Positions 27,858 through 38,091 of a DNA stretch of 64,000 nt are shown here, piece by piece. Both the position numbers and the translations under genes were made by a program. Each line of letters begins with the position of its first letter. The stretch's first letter is position 1. Origin of the DNA: Streptococcus infantis. Lineage in GTDB: Bacteria > Bacillota > Bacilli > Lactobacillales > Streptococcaceae. Location of the stretch: NCBI RefSeq assembly GCF_019929575.1, contig NZ_JAHZPU010000003.1, positions 1 through 64,000 on the forward strand. Reading direction: 5' to 3'. Under the pieces are notes generated by a model. It ran no database searches. It worked only from the letters and a program-made list of their open reading frames with translations, and was not told the origin of the DNA.

Positions 27858-29942
27858 TTAGTGATTTGGTAACCAGCTGAGTGTAAAGTTGAGATTTTGG
27901 GCGTTTAGCAAATCCTGGTGACCAATACTCTGAACTTCTTTTCCGTCAAGATGACAGTCTTGTACAAAGTGGAAGTGTTCATGATTTTGCTGAGTACGAA
28001 CATCCAACCACTGGTTTTTTTCTGTCAGATAGACACGAAGGTGATCAAAGAGCGGAATTCCAAGATCATAGCTTGCTTTTCCTGGGCAGGTTGGGTAAAG
28101 TCCGATAGCAGCCCAGACATACCAAGCAGAGAGGCTTCCGTTATCCTCATCACCTGGATAGGCATCCCAGCTAGCTCGGAAGGCTTTTTGACGGAGGGTC
28201 TTGATTAAGAGACTGGTATATTGGGGATAATTACTGTAGCGGAACAGATAAGGGATGTGGAAACTTGGTTGGTTTGAAATGGCTAGTTGCCCAAATGGCG
28301 CTGTTGCCATTTCACTCATCTCATGAATTTCATATCCATAACCCGTCGTTTCAAAGAGTGGGAGACTTTGACAAGCTTTCAAAAGATAGTTGCTAAAGGC
28401 TTCTTTCCCACCCATTAGCTGGCTCAGTCCAGAAATATTATGCAAGACACCGAGACTGGCTTGGATGGCTGAACACTCAGCATAATCACGGCCCCAACTA
28501 TAAGGAGAAAAGTCAGGACGGAAGTTGCCATCTACATCACGCGCCCTCATGTATCCTGTCTCAGAGTCAAAGAGGTTTTGATAATTCTTAGCATATTGGG
28601 AATAGGTTTGGGCTAGCTCTTCTTGACCTAATTTTGCTGCGCAAGTAGAGATGCAAAAATCACTGTAGGCATAGTCTAGCGTGTGGCTGACACTTTCATG
28701 ATAGTCTGTGGATAGGTAGCCTAGCTCTTGGTATTGGGCCAGACCGTGTCGTCCATTGATAGCTTTTGGATCTGCCTTGGTCGCAGTTTCAAGCATAGCT
28801 TTGAGAAATTCTTCTTCAAGATCAGGCGCCATATCTTTACAAGCACTATCTGCAATAAGACCATCGATCAAAGTACCAGGCATCATGCCTCGTTCGTCAG
28901 GCGCCAGCCATTTAGGGAGATACCCAGTATCTCGATAGCTATTAAGGAAGCCCTCAAGAAATTGGCGATAGTATTCCGGAATAATCAAGGCAAAGAGTGG
29001 GAAAGAAGTGCGGAAGGTATCCCAAAAACCATTGTTGGTAAAGAGAAGACCTGGTTTAATTGTTCCTGAAGCAAGGTCTATATGAATCTCTTCTCCCTGT
29101 TCACTCACTTCATAAAAGGTTTGCGGGAAGAGAAAGAGTCTATAAAGACAGTGATCAAAAAATGTTCGGTCTACAGAGCCAGTTTCCACGACATCAAAAC
29201 GGCCTAGAAGGTCTTCCCAACTTGCTTTGGCCTCTGACTTCGTTTCTTCAAAGTCTTTTCTAGGCAGATTAAAGAGGGCATGTTCTTTAGAAATAAAAGA
29301 AGTAGCCAGTTGAACTTGAGCTTCTGCTCCAGCCAAGTCGATACGCCAGTCTTGCCCCACTTGATTGATAGATAGAATATCCGTAGAGAATGCGAGAGCA
29401 GTAAACATGACGAGGGGACTTTTGTTGGTTTCGGTTAATCCGCTTTGACCAAGGCTGACAGTACGCTCATCTACTTGTTCTAATGATAAATCATCAGCTG
29501 CATGCAGATAGAGTGAGAGCTTCTTGCCTTGTATCTGTCTTAGTTGAATAGAAGCCCCATAGCAAGTAGGTGTGAGTTGGGTTTCAATCTGATAACGCTC
29601 AGAAAAAATTCTGAGATAATGGGGATTGAAAATAGCACGTTCAAGATTATAAGAAGATTGACGATGAAAGAGAGTGTTACCCTTGATTTTTCCTGTAACT
29701 GGAGTCAGTAAGAGCCAGGAGTAATCGCCAATCCAAGGGCTAGGCTGATGGGTTAGTCGAACACCCTGAAATATGGAAAGATGGGGATCAAAAAACCAAG
29801 ACCCTTCCTGGTCACTAGTTTGTGAAACAAAGTAATTCATCCCAAAAGGGACTCCAGTGTATGGTAGTGTATTGCCTCGTGAAAATGCATGTTTACTGGC
29901 TGTTCCAAAACGCGTATCTATGGTTTCAAGTATAGGCTTCAT
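27858..29942 (-). CDS. GH92 alpha-1,2-mannosidase
   Basis: A 694-residue GH92 exo-alpha-mannosidase, a calcium-dependent inverting enzyme that removes outer alpha-1,2 mannose from high-mannose N-glycans. The family blocks LFTNNGFWDTFRTSFPLF, GYLPKWLAPDERGMMPGTLIDG, YPGDEDNGSLSAWYVWAAIG and LYPTCPG are present. No signal peptide is seen, so it works on imported sugars. It diverges from the GH125-GH38-ROK-GH20 operon. The length equals what I recall for the pneumococcal SP_2145 enzyme. A palindrome overlaps its predicted transcription start. Confidence 0.92.
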   Translation of the reverse strand: MKPILETIDTRFGTASKHAFSRGNTLPYTGVPFGMNYFVSQTSDQEGSWFFDPHLSIFQGVRLTHQPSPWIGDYSWLLLTPVTGKIKGNTLFHRQSSYNLERAIFNPHYLRIFSERYQIETQLTPTCYGASIQLRQIQGKKLSLYLHAADDLSLEQVDERTVSLGQSGLTETNKSPLVMFTALAFSTDILSINQVGQDWRIDLAGAEAQVQLATSFISKEHALFNLPRKDFEETKSEAKASWEDLLGRFDVVETGSVDRTFFDHCLYRLFLFPQTFYEVSEQGEEIHIDLASGTIKPGLLFTNNGFWDTFRTSFPLFALIIPEYYRQFLEGFLNSYRDTGYLPKWLAPDERGMMPGTLIDGLIADSACKDMAPDLEEEFLKAMLETATKADPKAINGRHGLAQYQELGYLSTDYHESVSHTLDYAYSDFCISTCAAKLGQEELAQTYSQYAKNYQNLFDSETGYMRARDVDGNFRPDFSPYSWGRDYAECSAIQASLGVLHNISGLSQLMGGKEAFSNYLLKACQSLPLFETTGYGYEIHEMSEMATAPFGQLAISNQPSFHIPYLFRYSNYPQYTSLLIKTLRQKAFRASWDAYPGDEDNGSLSAWYVWAAIGLYPTCPGKASYDLGIPLFDHLRVYLTEKNQWLDVRTQQNHEHFHFVQDCHLDGKEVQSIGHQDLLNAQNLNFTLSWLPNH

Positions 29943-29955
29943 AGCGATTTCCTTC

Positions 29956-29974
29956 TGTAGTTTTCTACATTATA
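29956..29974 (-). promoter_or_regulatory. GH92 promoter with palindromic operator candidate
   Basis: On the - strand a TATAAT -10 (29969-29974) is followed at once by TGTAG-TTTT-CTACA (29956-29969 on the + strand), a perfect 5-bp dyad placed over the start of transcription. A second half, TTGTAGAAAAATG, occurs about 60 bases upstream. No regulator gene is beside it. Confidence 0.5.
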
Positions 29975-30114
29975 TCAGAAAAAGGATACTTTTAGAAAAT
30001 GACTTCAAAATATAACAATTTTGTAGAAAAATGACTAACATTTGTGTATATATTTTCTGGACTAAAAGCTATATACTGAAAATGAAAATTTGTTTGAAAG
30101 AGGCAAAATAGTTT

Positions 30115-31395
30115 ATGGTTTATTCTAAAGAAATCGTCAGAGAGTGGCTAGATGAGGTAGCGGAGAGAGCCAAGGAACATCCAGAATGGGTAGATGTCTT
30201 TGAGCGTTGCTATACAGACACTTTAGACAATACAGTTGAAATCTTAGAAGATGGCTCGACTTTTGTACTAACTGGGGATATCCCAGCTATGTGGCTTCGT
30301 GATTCAACTGCTCAGCTTAGACCATACCTTCATGTGGCAAAAAGAGATCCTCGTTTACGTCAGACCATTGCAGGTTTGGTCAAACGTCAGATGGCCTTGA
30401 TTCTCAAGGATCCCTATGCCAACTCTTTCAATATTGAGGAGAACTGGAAGGGTCACCACGAAACAGACCATACAGATCTCAATGGCTGGATTTGGGAACG
30501 CAAGTATGAAGTAGATTCGCTTTGTTATCCATTGCAGTTAGCTTATCTCCTTTGGAAAGAAACTGGTGAGACTAGCCAATTTGATGAAACTTTTGTCACA
30601 GCGACCAAGGAGATCCTTCATCTCTGGACGGTGGAGCAAGATCACAATAACTCACCATACCGTTTCGTCCGTGATACCGATCGTAAGGAAGATACCTTGA
30701 TAAATGACGGTTTTGGACCTAACTTTGCCGTGACAGGAATGACCTGGTCAGCCTTCCGTCCAAGCGATGACTGCTGTCAGTATAGCTACTTGATCCCATC
30801 AAATATGTTTGCAGTCGTTGTCTTAGGTTATGTCCAAGAAATCTTTGCAGAATTGAATCTAGACGATAGTGAGAGCATTATTGCTGATGCCAAACATCTC
30901 CAAGCTGAGATTCAAGAAGGGATCGAAAATTATGCCTACACCACCAACAGTAAGGGTGAGAAGATCTATGCCTTTGAAGTAGACGGTCTAGGAAATACTA
31001 GCATCATGGATGACCCAAACGTGCCAAGTCTATTGGCTGCGCCATACCTTGGTTACTGCGATGTGAACGATGAAGTCTATCAAGCAACTCGTCGCACCAT
31101 TCTCAGTCCGGAAAATCCTTACTTCTACCAAGGAGAATACGCTAGCGGTCTCGGAAGCTCTCATACCTTCTATCGTTATATCTGGCCGATTGCCCTATCA
31201 ATTCAAGGCTTAACAGCTACAGATAAAGCTGAGAAAAAATTCTTGCTAGACCAACTAGTTGCTTGTGATGGAGGTACGGGGGTTATGCACGAAAGCTTCC
31301 ACGTGGATGATCCGACTCTCTACTCTCGTGAATGGTTCTCATGGGCCAACATGATGTTCTGCGAATTGGTCTTGGATTACCTAGATATTCGCTAA
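30115..31395 (+). CDS. GH125 exo-alpha-1,6-mannosidase
   Basis: A 426-residue GH125 enzyme that releases non-reducing alpha-1,6 mannose from N-glycan cores. The block GDIPAMWLRDSTAQLRPYL and the acidic site RPSDDCCQYSY (Asp pair 218-219) fit the family. E393 in MHESFHVDD matches the position I recall for the catalytic glutamate of the pneumococcal enzyme. It is cytoplasmic, with no signal peptide. It is the first gene of a + strand operon, and GAGG precedes the ATG at 30115. It should act after GH92 and GH38. Confidence 0.92.
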   Translation: MVYSKEIVREWLDEVAERAKEHPEWVDVFERCYTDTLDNTVEILEDGSTFVLTGDIPAMWLRDSTAQLRPYLHVAKRDPRLRQTIAGLVKRQMALILKDPYANSFNIEENWKGHHETDHTDLNGWIWERKYEVDSLCYPLQLAYLLWKETGETSQFDETFVTATKEILHLWTVEQDHNNSPYRFVRDTDRKEDTLINDGFGPNFAVTGMTWSAFRPSDDCCQYSYLIPSNMFAVVVLGYVQEIFAELNLDDSESIIADAKHLQAEIQEGIENYAYTTNSKGEKIYAFEVDGLGNTSIMDDPNVPSLLAAPYLGYCDVNDEVYQATRRTILSPENPYFYQGEYASGLGSSHTFYRYIWPIALSIQGLTATDKAEKKFLLDQLVACDGGTGVMHESFHVDDPTLYSREWFSWANMMFCELVLDYLDIR

Positions 31396-31471
31396 TGAGC
31401 CTTAGCTCAATAGGTTCTTGCAAAGAATCACAAATCTATTTTTAAATTTAAGTTAGAATGAGGTTTTACTC

Positions 31472-34117
31472 ATGGAAAATGTTGTTGTACATATTATTTC
31501 TCACAGTCACTGGGATCGTGAGTGGTATCTACCTTTTGAAAGTCACCGTATGCAATTGGTGGAACTTTTTGATGATCTTTTTGATCTTTTTGAAAATGAT
31601 CCTGAGTTCAAGAGCTTCCACTTGGATGGACAAACCATTGTTCTCGATGACTATTTAGAAATTCGCCCTGAAAACCGTGACAAGGTGCAGCGTTATATCG
31701 ACGAAGACAAATTGAAGATTGGGCCTTTCTATATCTTGCAGGATGATTACTTGATTTCCAGTGAAGCTAACGTCCGCAATACTTTGATTGGACAAGCGGA
31801 ATGTGCTAAATGGGGCAAATCTACTCAAATTGGTTACTTCCCTGATACCTTTGGAAATATGGGGCAGGCTCCTCAAATCCTTCAAAAATCAGGGATTCAC
31901 GTCGCAGCCTTTGGTCGCGGTGTCAAGCCAATCGGATTTGACAATCAAGTCCTTGAAGATGAACAGTTCACCTCTCAATTTTCTGAAATGTACTGGCAGG
32001 GGGCTGATGGTAGCCGTGTGCTTGGTATTCTCTTTGCTAACTGGTACAGTAATGGGAATGAAATTCCAGTGGATAAAGATGAAGCTTTGGCTTTCTGGAA
32101 ACAAAAATTGGCAGATGTTCGTGATTATGCATCGACCAACCAATGGTTGATGATGAACGGCTGTGACCACCAACCTGTTCAGAGAAATATTACTGAAGCG
32201 ATTCGTGTGGCAAACGAACTCTTTCCAGACGTAACCTTTATTCATAGCTCCTTTGACGAATATGTCCAAGCAGTGGAAAGTGCACTTCCTGAACAATTAT
32301 CAACGGTTACGGGGGAATTGACCAGTCAGGAAACCGATGGCTGGTACACCCTTGCCAATACCTCTTCTTCACGTGTTTACCTCAAACAAGCCTTCCAAGA
32401 AAATAGCAACTTGTTAGAGCAGGTCGTGGAACCATTAACCATTATCACTGGTGGACACAACCACAAGGATCAATTGACCTATGCTTGGAAAGTACTTCTG
32501 CAAAATGCACCGCACGATAGTATCTGTGGTTGTAGTATTGACGAAGTTCACCGTGAAATGGAAACTCGTTTTGCAAAGGTTAATCAAGTCGGGAATTTTG
32601 TTAAGACTAATCTTCTGAATGAATGGAAAGCTAAACTTGCGACTCAGAAAGCTCAGGGGGAGCACCTCTTTACGGTTATTAACACGGGCTTGCATAGCAA
32701 GGTGGACACTGTCAGCACGATTGTCGACGTAGCGGTTTGTCCATTTAAGGAATTGCACCCGACAGAGGGCTTCAAGAAAATGGCATCCTTGACCTTGCCA
32801 GAGTATCACGTTGAAGATTTGGATGGTCATGTCATTGAAGCCAAGATTGAAGACTTGGGAGCAAGTTTTGGCTATACTTTGCCTAAGGATAAATTCCGTC
32901 AGCCTTATATCTCTCGTCAAGTGCGTGTGACAATTCCAATTCACCTTGCACCACTTTCTTGGGCAAGTTTCCAATTAGTGGAAGGGGTAGCAGAACACAG
33001 CGACGGCATCTTCCAAAATGGAGTCATTGATACACCATTCGTGACTCTTAGTGTAGACGAAGGAATCACAGTCTACGACAAGACTACAAATGAAGCTTAC
33101 GAGGACTTTATCCAATTTGAGGACCGTGGTGATATCGGGAATGAGTACATTTACTTCCAACCAAAAGGAACTGAGCCAATTTTTGCTCAACTGAAAGGTT
33201 ATGAAGTTCTGGAAAATAATTCTCGCTATGCTAAGGTTTTACTCAAACACGACTTGACCATTCCAGTTAGCGCAGATGAAAAATTGGATGCTGAACAAAG
33301 AGGCGTTATTGAGTTCATGAAACGAGATGCAGGACGTTCAGAAGAATTGACAACTATTCCTCTTGAAACTGAGATGACTGTCTTTGTGGATAATCCACAG
33401 ATTCGCTTCAAGACTCGCTTTACCAATACAGCCAAAGACCACCGCATTCGTCTCTTGGTCAAAACTCATAACACACGCCCAAGTAATGATTCTGAAAGCA
33501 TCTATGAAGTTGTGACAAGACCAAATAAACCGGCGGCTTCTTGGGAAAATCCTGAAAATCCACAACACCAACAAGCCTTTGTCAGCTTGTATGATGATGT
33601 TAAAGGAGTGACAGTTTCTAATAAAGGATTGAACGAATACGAAATCCTAGGAGACGACACAATAGCTGTAACACTTCTTCGTGCTTCAGGGGAACTCGGT
33701 GACTGGGGCTACTTCCCAACACCAGAAGCACAATGCTTGCGCGATATCGAAGTTGAGTTTGCAGTAGAATGCCATCAGGCTCAGGATCGTTTCTCAGCCT
33801 TCCGTCGTGCCAAAGCCTTCCAAGTGCCATTTACAGCTCTTCAGGTTGCAAAACAAGAAGGTAGCGTTGCAGCAACGGGTAGTCTCTTCAACCATCCAGC
33901 ATTGAACTTGCCACAAGTTTGTCCAACAGCATTTAAGGTAGCTGAAAATGAAGAAGGTTACGTCCTTCGTTACTACAATATGAGCCAAGAAAATGTTCGT
34001 GTGTCTGACAAACAACAAACCATTCTTGACTTATTGGAACGACCATATCCAGTTCATTCAGGACTATTGGCGCCACAAGAAATTCGTACAGAATTGATCA
34101 AAAAAGAAGAAATCTAA
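31472..34117 (+). CDS. GH38 alpha-mannosidase
   Basis: An 881-residue GH38 retaining, zinc-dependent alpha-mannosidase, probably cutting alpha-1,3 mannose. The zinc-binding SHSHWDREW is at about residues 10-18 and the likely nucleophile aspartate is in PDTFGNMGQ near residue 126. The block NGCDHQPVQ and the C-terminal beta domains are family-typical. No secretion signal is seen. It lies 76 bases after the GH125 gene and is followed by a hairpin before the ROK gene. Linkage preference is inferred from characterised pneumococcal relatives. Confidence 0.92.
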   Translation: MENVVVHIISHSHWDREWYLPFESHRMQLVELFDDLFDLFENDPEFKSFHLDGQTIVLDDYLEIRPENRDKVQRYIDEDKLKIGPFYILQDDYLISSEANVRNTLIGQAECAKWGKSTQIGYFPDTFGNMGQAPQILQKSGIHVAAFGRGVKPIGFDNQVLEDEQFTSQFSEMYWQGADGSRVLGILFANWYSNGNEIPVDKDEALAFWKQKLADVRDYASTNQWLMMNGCDHQPVQRNITEAIRVANELFPDVTFIHSSFDEYVQAVESALPEQLSTVTGELTSQETDGWYTLANTSSSRVYLKQAFQENSNLLEQVVEPLTIITGGHNHKDQLTYAWKVLLQNAPHDSICGCSIDEVHREMETRFAKVNQVGNFVKTNLLNEWKAKLATQKAQGEHLFTVINTGLHSKVDTVSTIVDVAVCPFKELHPTEGFKKMASLTLPEYHVEDLDGHVIEAKIEDLGASFGYTLPKDKFRQPYISRQVRVTIPIHLAPLSWASFQLVEGVAEHSDGIFQNGVIDTPFVTLSVDEGITVYDKTTNEAYEDFIQFEDRGDIGNEYIYFQPKGTEPIFAQLKGYEVLENNSRYAKVLLKHDLTIPVSADEKLDAEQRGVIEFMKRDAGRSEELTTIPLETEMTVFVDNPQIRFKTRFTNTAKDHRIRLLVKTHNTRPSNDSESIYEVVTRPNKPAASWENPENPQHQQAFVSLYDDVKGVTVSNKGLNEYEILGDDTIAVTLLRASGELGDWGYFPTPEAQCLRDIEVEFAVECHQAQDRFSAFRRAKAFQVPFTALQVAKQEGSVAATGSLFNHPALNLPQVCPTAFKVAENEEGYVLRYYNMSQENVRVSDKQQTILDLLERPYPVHSGLLAPQEIRTELIKKEEI

Positions 34118-34145
34118 TTTTAAAAAGATAACATAAAAAGAAAGG

Positions 34146-34189
34146 AGGAGCGAAAAGAGTAAGAACCGACTGCTGACTCGCTCCTTTTT
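34146..34189 (+). terminator. Internal terminator-like hairpin after GH38
   Basis: AGGAGCGA (34146-34153) pairs with TCGCTCCT (34178-34185) and is followed by T residues. It is inside the operon, just before the ROK gene, and may allow partial read-through. Confidence 0.6.
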
Positions 34190-34202
34190 ACAGGTAAAAG
34201 CA

Positions 34203-35072
34203 ATGACCATTGCAACGATTGATATCGGAGGGACCGGTATAAAATTTGCTAGTCTAACTCCTGATGGAAAGATTTTAGATAAGGCCAGCACCCCAACGCC
34301 AGAGACTCTAGAAGAGTTGCTTGCTTGGTTGGACCAACGTTTGTCAGAACGTGACTATCGTGGGATTGCTATGAGTGTACCAGGTGCAGTTAATCAAGAA
34401 ACAGGTGTGATTGAGGGAATCAGTGCTATTCCATACATTCATGGTTTTTCATGGTATGAGGCGCTTGCTCATCACAAGCTTCCTGTTCATCTAGAAAATG
34501 ATGCTAACTGTGTTGGACTTAGTGAACTGCTAGCTCATCCTGAGATTGAAAATGCAGCCTGTGTCGTGATTGGTACAGGAATCGGTGGGGCTATGATTAT
34601 CAATGGCAAGCTTCACCGTGGTCGTCATGGCTTGGGTGGAGAGTTTGGTTATATGACAACCATCGAACCAGCAGAAAAACTCAACAACTGGTCGCAACTA
34701 GCATCAACAGGAAATATGGTTCGTTATGTGATTGAAAAATCAGGTCAGTCAGACTGGGATGGGCGTAAGATTTACCAAGAGGCTGCGGCAGGAAATGCCC
34801 TTTGCCAAGAAGCCATTGAACGCATGAATCGCAACCTAGCTCAAGGCCTGCTCAATATCCAGTATCTCATCGATCCAGATGTGATTAGCCTAGGTGGCTC
34901 TATCAGTCAGAACCCTGATTTTATCAAGGGTGTGCAAAAAGCAGTAGACGCTTTTGTCGAAACTTATGAAGAATATACAATTGCTCCAGTTATTCAAGCC
35001 TGCACCTATCACGCAGATGCCAATCTCTACGGTGCCCTTGTCAACTGGTTACAGGAGGAAAACCAATGGTAA
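34203..35072 (+). CDS. ROK-family sugar kinase or regulator-like protein
   Basis: A 289-residue ROK protein. The phosphate-binding [10 protein letters not shown] (about 7-16), the substrate region [14 protein letters not shown] and the second glycine loop [12 protein letters not shown] are present. The usual zinc motif CxCGxxGC of ROK kinases is absent; in its place the sequence reads [10 protein letters not shown]. There is no N-terminal helix-turn-helix, so it is more likely a kinase (for example of mannose or GlcNAc) than a repressor. It overlaps the GH20 gene by seven bases. Confidence 0.75.
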   Translation: MTIATIDIGGTGIKFASLTPDGKILDKASTPTPETLEELLAWLDQRLSERDYRGIAMSVPGAVNQETGVIEGISAIPYIHGFSWYEALAHHKLPVHLENDANCVGLSELLAHPEIENAACVVIGTGIGGAMIINGKLHRGRHGLGGEFGYMTTIEPAEKLNNWSQLASTGNMVRYVIEKSGQSDWDGRKIYQEAAAGNALCQEAIERMNRNLAQGLLNIQYLIDPDVISLGGSISQNPDFIKGVQKAVDAFVETYEEYTIAPVIQACTYHADANLYGALVNWLQEENQW

Positions 35073-36946
35073 TTTTTACAGGACTTAGTTCCAAACAAGC
35101 GCAAGCTATCGAAGTATTAAAAAGTCACATTTCTCTATCAGATGTAGAGGTGGCAGTCGCTCAATCTGACCAAGCTTCTATCTCTATCAAGGGTGAGAAG
35201 GGGCAGTATCAACTGACCTACCGTAAACCTCATCAACTCTACCGTGCTTTATCTGTGCTAGCAACAGCTTTAGCAGAAGGGGACAAGGTAGAGATTGAAG
35301 AGCAGGCGGCCTATGAAGATTTAGCCTATATGGCGGACTGTTCGCGAAATGCCGTGATAAATGTCGCATCTGCCAAACAGATGATTGAAGTCTTGGCTCT
35401 CATGGGTTATTCAACCTTTGAGCTCTATATGGAAGACACCTATCAGATTGAGGGGCAACCTTACTTTGGTTATTTCCGCGGGGCTTATTCAGCTGAAGAG
35501 TTACAGGAAATTGAAGCATACGCCCAGCAGTTTGACATGACCTTTGTCCCATGCATCCAGACCTTGGCCCACTTGTCAGCCTTTGTCAAATGGGGCGTCA
35601 AAGAAGTGCAAGAACTCCGCGATGTAGAGGATATTCTCCTCATCGGTGAAGAAAAAGTCTACGATCTGATTGACGGTATGTTTGCTACTTTGTCTAAACT
35701 ACAAACTCGCAAGGTCAATATCGGGATGGACGAAGCTCACTTGGTTGGTTTGGGACGTTACCTTATCCTAAACGGTGTGGTGGATCGGAGCCTCCTCATG
35801 TGCCAACACTTGGAGCGTGTGTTGGATATTGCAGACAAGTATGGTTTCCACTGCCAGATGTGGAGCGATATGTTCTTCAAGCTCATGTCAGCAGATGGCC
35901 AGTACGACCGTGAGGTGGAAATTCCAGAAGAAACTCGTGTTTACCTTGACCGTCTCAAAGACCGTGTGACCTTGGTTTACTGGGATTATTACCAAGATAG
36001 CGAGGAAAAATACAACCGTAACTTTAATAATCACCACAAGATTAGCCAGGATATTGCCTTTGCAGGTGGTGCTTGGAAGTGGATTGGTTTCACACCACAC
36101 AACCATTTCAGTCGTCTCATCGCTGTCGAAGCTAACAAAGCCTGCCGTGCTAATCAGATCAAGGAAGTCATTGTGACTGGTTGGGGAGATAATGGTGGTG
36201 AAACAGCTCAGTTCTCTATTCTGCCAAGTCTACAAATCTGGGCAGAACTCAGCTACCGCAACGATTTAGACCGTTTGTCAGATCATTTCAAGACCAATAC
36301 AGGTCTATCCGTTGAGGATTTCATGCAACTTGATCTTGCCAATCTCTTGCCAGATCTACCAAATAATCTCAGTGGCATCAATCCCAACCGATATGTCTTT
36401 TACCAGGATATTCTTTGCCCAATTCTTGATCAGCACATGACACCTGAACAAGACAATCCGCACTTTGCCCAGGCAGCTGTGACTCTTGCTGCTATCAAAG
36501 AAAAAGCAGGTACCTACGCTTATCTTTTCGAAACTCAGGCCCAGTTGAATGCTATTTTAAGTGGCAAGGTTGATGTGGGACGACGCATTCGTCAAGCCTA
36601 TCAAGCAGATGATAAAGAAAGCTTGCAACAAATTGCTAGGGAAGAATTACCAAAATTAAGAAGCCAGGTTGAAACCTTCCACAAGCTCTTTAGCCAGCAA
36701 TGGTTGAAAGAAAACAAGGTCTTTGGTTTGGATACAGTAGATATCCGTATGGGTGGACTCTTGCAGCGGATCAAGCGAGCAGAAAGTCGCATTGAAAACT
36801 ACCTAGCAGGCGAAATCTCTCGTATTGACGAACTAGAAGTAGAGATTCTTCCATTTACTGACTTCTACGCAGACAAGGACTTCGCAGCAACAACAGCCAA
36901 CCAGTGGCATACCATCGCGACAGCTTCGACCATTTATACAACCTAG
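35066..36946 (+). CDS. GH20 exo-beta-N-acetylhexosaminidase (GH20C type)
   Basis: A 626-residue GH20 enzyme removing terminal beta-linked GlcNAc or GalNAc. The catalytic pair D222-E223 lies in [11 protein letters not shown], and the TIM-barrel blocks [19 protein letters not shown] and [15 protein letters not shown] are typical. There is no signal peptide or LPXTG anchor, unlike the surface hexosaminidase StrH, so it acts inside the cell on imported fragments. It overlaps the ROK gene. A terminator 54 bases downstream separates it from the importer genes. Confidence 0.9.
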   Translation: MVIFTGLSSKQAQAIEVLKSHISLSDVEVAVAQSDQASISIKGEKGQYQLTYRKPHQLYRALSVLATALAEGDKVEIEEQAAYEDLAYMADCSRNAVINVASAKQMIEVLALMGYSTFELYMEDTYQIEGQPYFGYFRGAYSAEELQEIEAYAQQFDMTFVPCIQTLAHLSAFVKWGVKEVQELRDVEDILLIGEEKVYDLIDGMFATLSKLQTRKVNIGMDEAHLVGLGRYLILNGVVDRSLLMCQHLERVLDIADKYGFHCQMWSDMFFKLMSADGQYDREVEIPEETRVYLDRLKDRVTLVYWDYYQDSEEKYNRNFNNHHKISQDIAFAGGAWKWIGFTPHNHFSRLIAVEANKACRANQIKEVIVTGWGDNGGETAQFSILPSLQIWAELSYRNDLDRLSDHFKTNTGLSVEDFMQLDLANLLPDLPNNLSGINPNRYVFYQDILCPILDQHMTPEQDNPHFAQAAVTLAAIKEKAGTYAYLFETQAQLNAILSGKVDVGRRIRQAYQADDKESLQQIAREELPKLRSQVETFHKLFSQQWLKENKVFGLDTVDIRMGGLLQRIKRAESRIENYLAGEISRIDELEVEILPFTDFYADKDFAATTANQWHTIATASTIYTT

Positions 36947-36999
36947 AAAAACTCTATTCAGGAAGAAAGTTTCTCGTGAAACCTATTCTTATATAAAAA

Positions 37000-37034
37000 A
37001 GTTCTCCACATAAAATAATTTGTGGAGTTTTTTC
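37000..37034 (+). terminator. Terminator after the GH20 gene
   Basis: CTCCACA (37004-37010) pairs with TGTGGAG (37021-37027), followed by a run of T. Confidence 0.8.
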
Positions 37035-37070
37035 TATAATTAGTAGTTTAAACTATCCTTAAAATAAGAG

Positions 37071-37095
37071 TATACTATTTTTGTAAACGTTATCA
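37071..37095 (+). promoter_or_regulatory. Perfect cre site at the importer promoter
   Basis: TGTAAACGTTATCA (37082-37095) matches the CcpA consensus TGWAANCGNTNWCA at every fixed position. A TATACT -10 lies at 37071-37076, so CcpA would cover the start of transcription and repress the importer in glucose. Confidence 0.85.
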
Positions 37096-37148
37096 AATCT
37101 AAAAATTGTGAGATTATCAAGTTTTAGAAAATAAAAAGGGAGGAAATT

Positions 37149-38078
37149 ATGAACAAGTTTTCAAAAACTTTGAGAGATAATTGGATTTTTCTCTTAATGG
37201 TTTTACCAGGGACATTATGGTTGATTTTATTCTTCTATATCCCAGTATTTGGAAATGTGGTTGCCTTCAAAGACTACCATATGACTGGTGAAGGATTCGT
37301 TCACAGTATTATAAATAGTAAATGGGTCGGACTAGATAACTTTAAATTCTTGTTTAGTTCCAAAGATGCCTTTGTCATTACTCGAAACACTGTCCTTTAT
37401 AACCTTGGATTTATCTTTATCGGTTTGATCGTGTCAGTTGGTATCGCTATTATCCTTAGTGAACTTCGCTCTAAGCAAATGGTTAAAATCTACCAAACAT
37501 CTATGTTATTCCCTTACTTCCTATCTTGGGTTATCATCAGTTTCTTTACAGATGCTTTCCTAAATATCGATAAAGGGCTTATTAACCACACCTTAGAAGC
37601 TCTTGGCATGAAGGGGATTAACTTCTACGCTGACATCAGTATCTGGCCTTATCTTCTCCTCTTCCTAGGAATTTGGAAAGGCTTTGGATACAGTAGTGTT
37701 ATGTACTATGCAACAATCATGGGTATTGATCCAACCTACTACGAAGCAGCGACAGTGGACGGTGCTAGCAAATGGCAACGTATCCGCAACGTAACCATCC
37801 CTCAGTTAACACCACTTGTGACAGTATTGACCATCCTTGCAGTCGGAAACATCTTCCGTGCAGACTTCGGTCTCTTCTACCAAATCCCTCACAATGCTGG
37901 TCAGCTCTATAGCGTAACAAACGTATTGGACGTCTACGTCTTTAACGGTTTGACTCAGACAGCAGATATCGGTATGGCATCAGCAGCCGGTCTCTATCAG
38001 TCAGTCGTCGGTTTGATTCTGGTTATTCTATCAAACTTACTTGCAAGACGTGTTGATCCTAACTCGGCACTATTCTAG
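37149..38078 (+). CDS. ngtP1: N-glycan ABC importer permease 1
   Basis: A 309-residue permease of the carbohydrate ABC importer family (LplB/MalF-like), with about six membrane helices. The ATPase-contact EAA loop is EAATVDGASKWQRIRNV near residue 199. Immediate neighbours are a second permease and a lipoprotein, but no ATPase gene is present; such importers usually share MsmK. In pneumococcus the orthologous proteins have been characterised as the NgtS-P1-P2 N-glycan transporter. The assignment rests on similarity from memory and on the adjacent glycosidases. Confidence 0.82.
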   Translation: MNKFSKTLRDNWIFLLMVLPGTLWLILFFYIPVFGNVVAFKDYHMTGEGFVHSIINSKWVGLDNFKFLFSSKDAFVITRNTVLYNLGFIFIGLIVSVGIAIILSELRSKQMVKIYQTSMLFPYFLSWVIISFFTDAFLNIDKGLINHTLEALGMKGINFYADISIWPYLLLFLGIWKGFGYSSVMYYATIMGIDPTYYEAATVDGASKWQRIRNVTIPQLTPLVTVLTILAVGNIFRADFGLFYQIPHNAGQLYSVTNVLDVYVFNGLTQTADIGMASAAGLYQSVVGLILVILSNLLARRVDPNSALF

Positions 38079-38091
38079 AAAGGAGGAGCAT

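Noticed and set aside
32435-32974. A 179-codon frame antisense to the GH38 gene
   Set aside because: Fully inside a well-supported gene, without ribosome site or recognisable domain.
33387-33401. TGTGGATAA palindrome inside the GH38 gene as a DnaA site
   Set aside because: It lies in coding sequence for VDNPQI; the second half has a mismatch and no further boxes are nearby.
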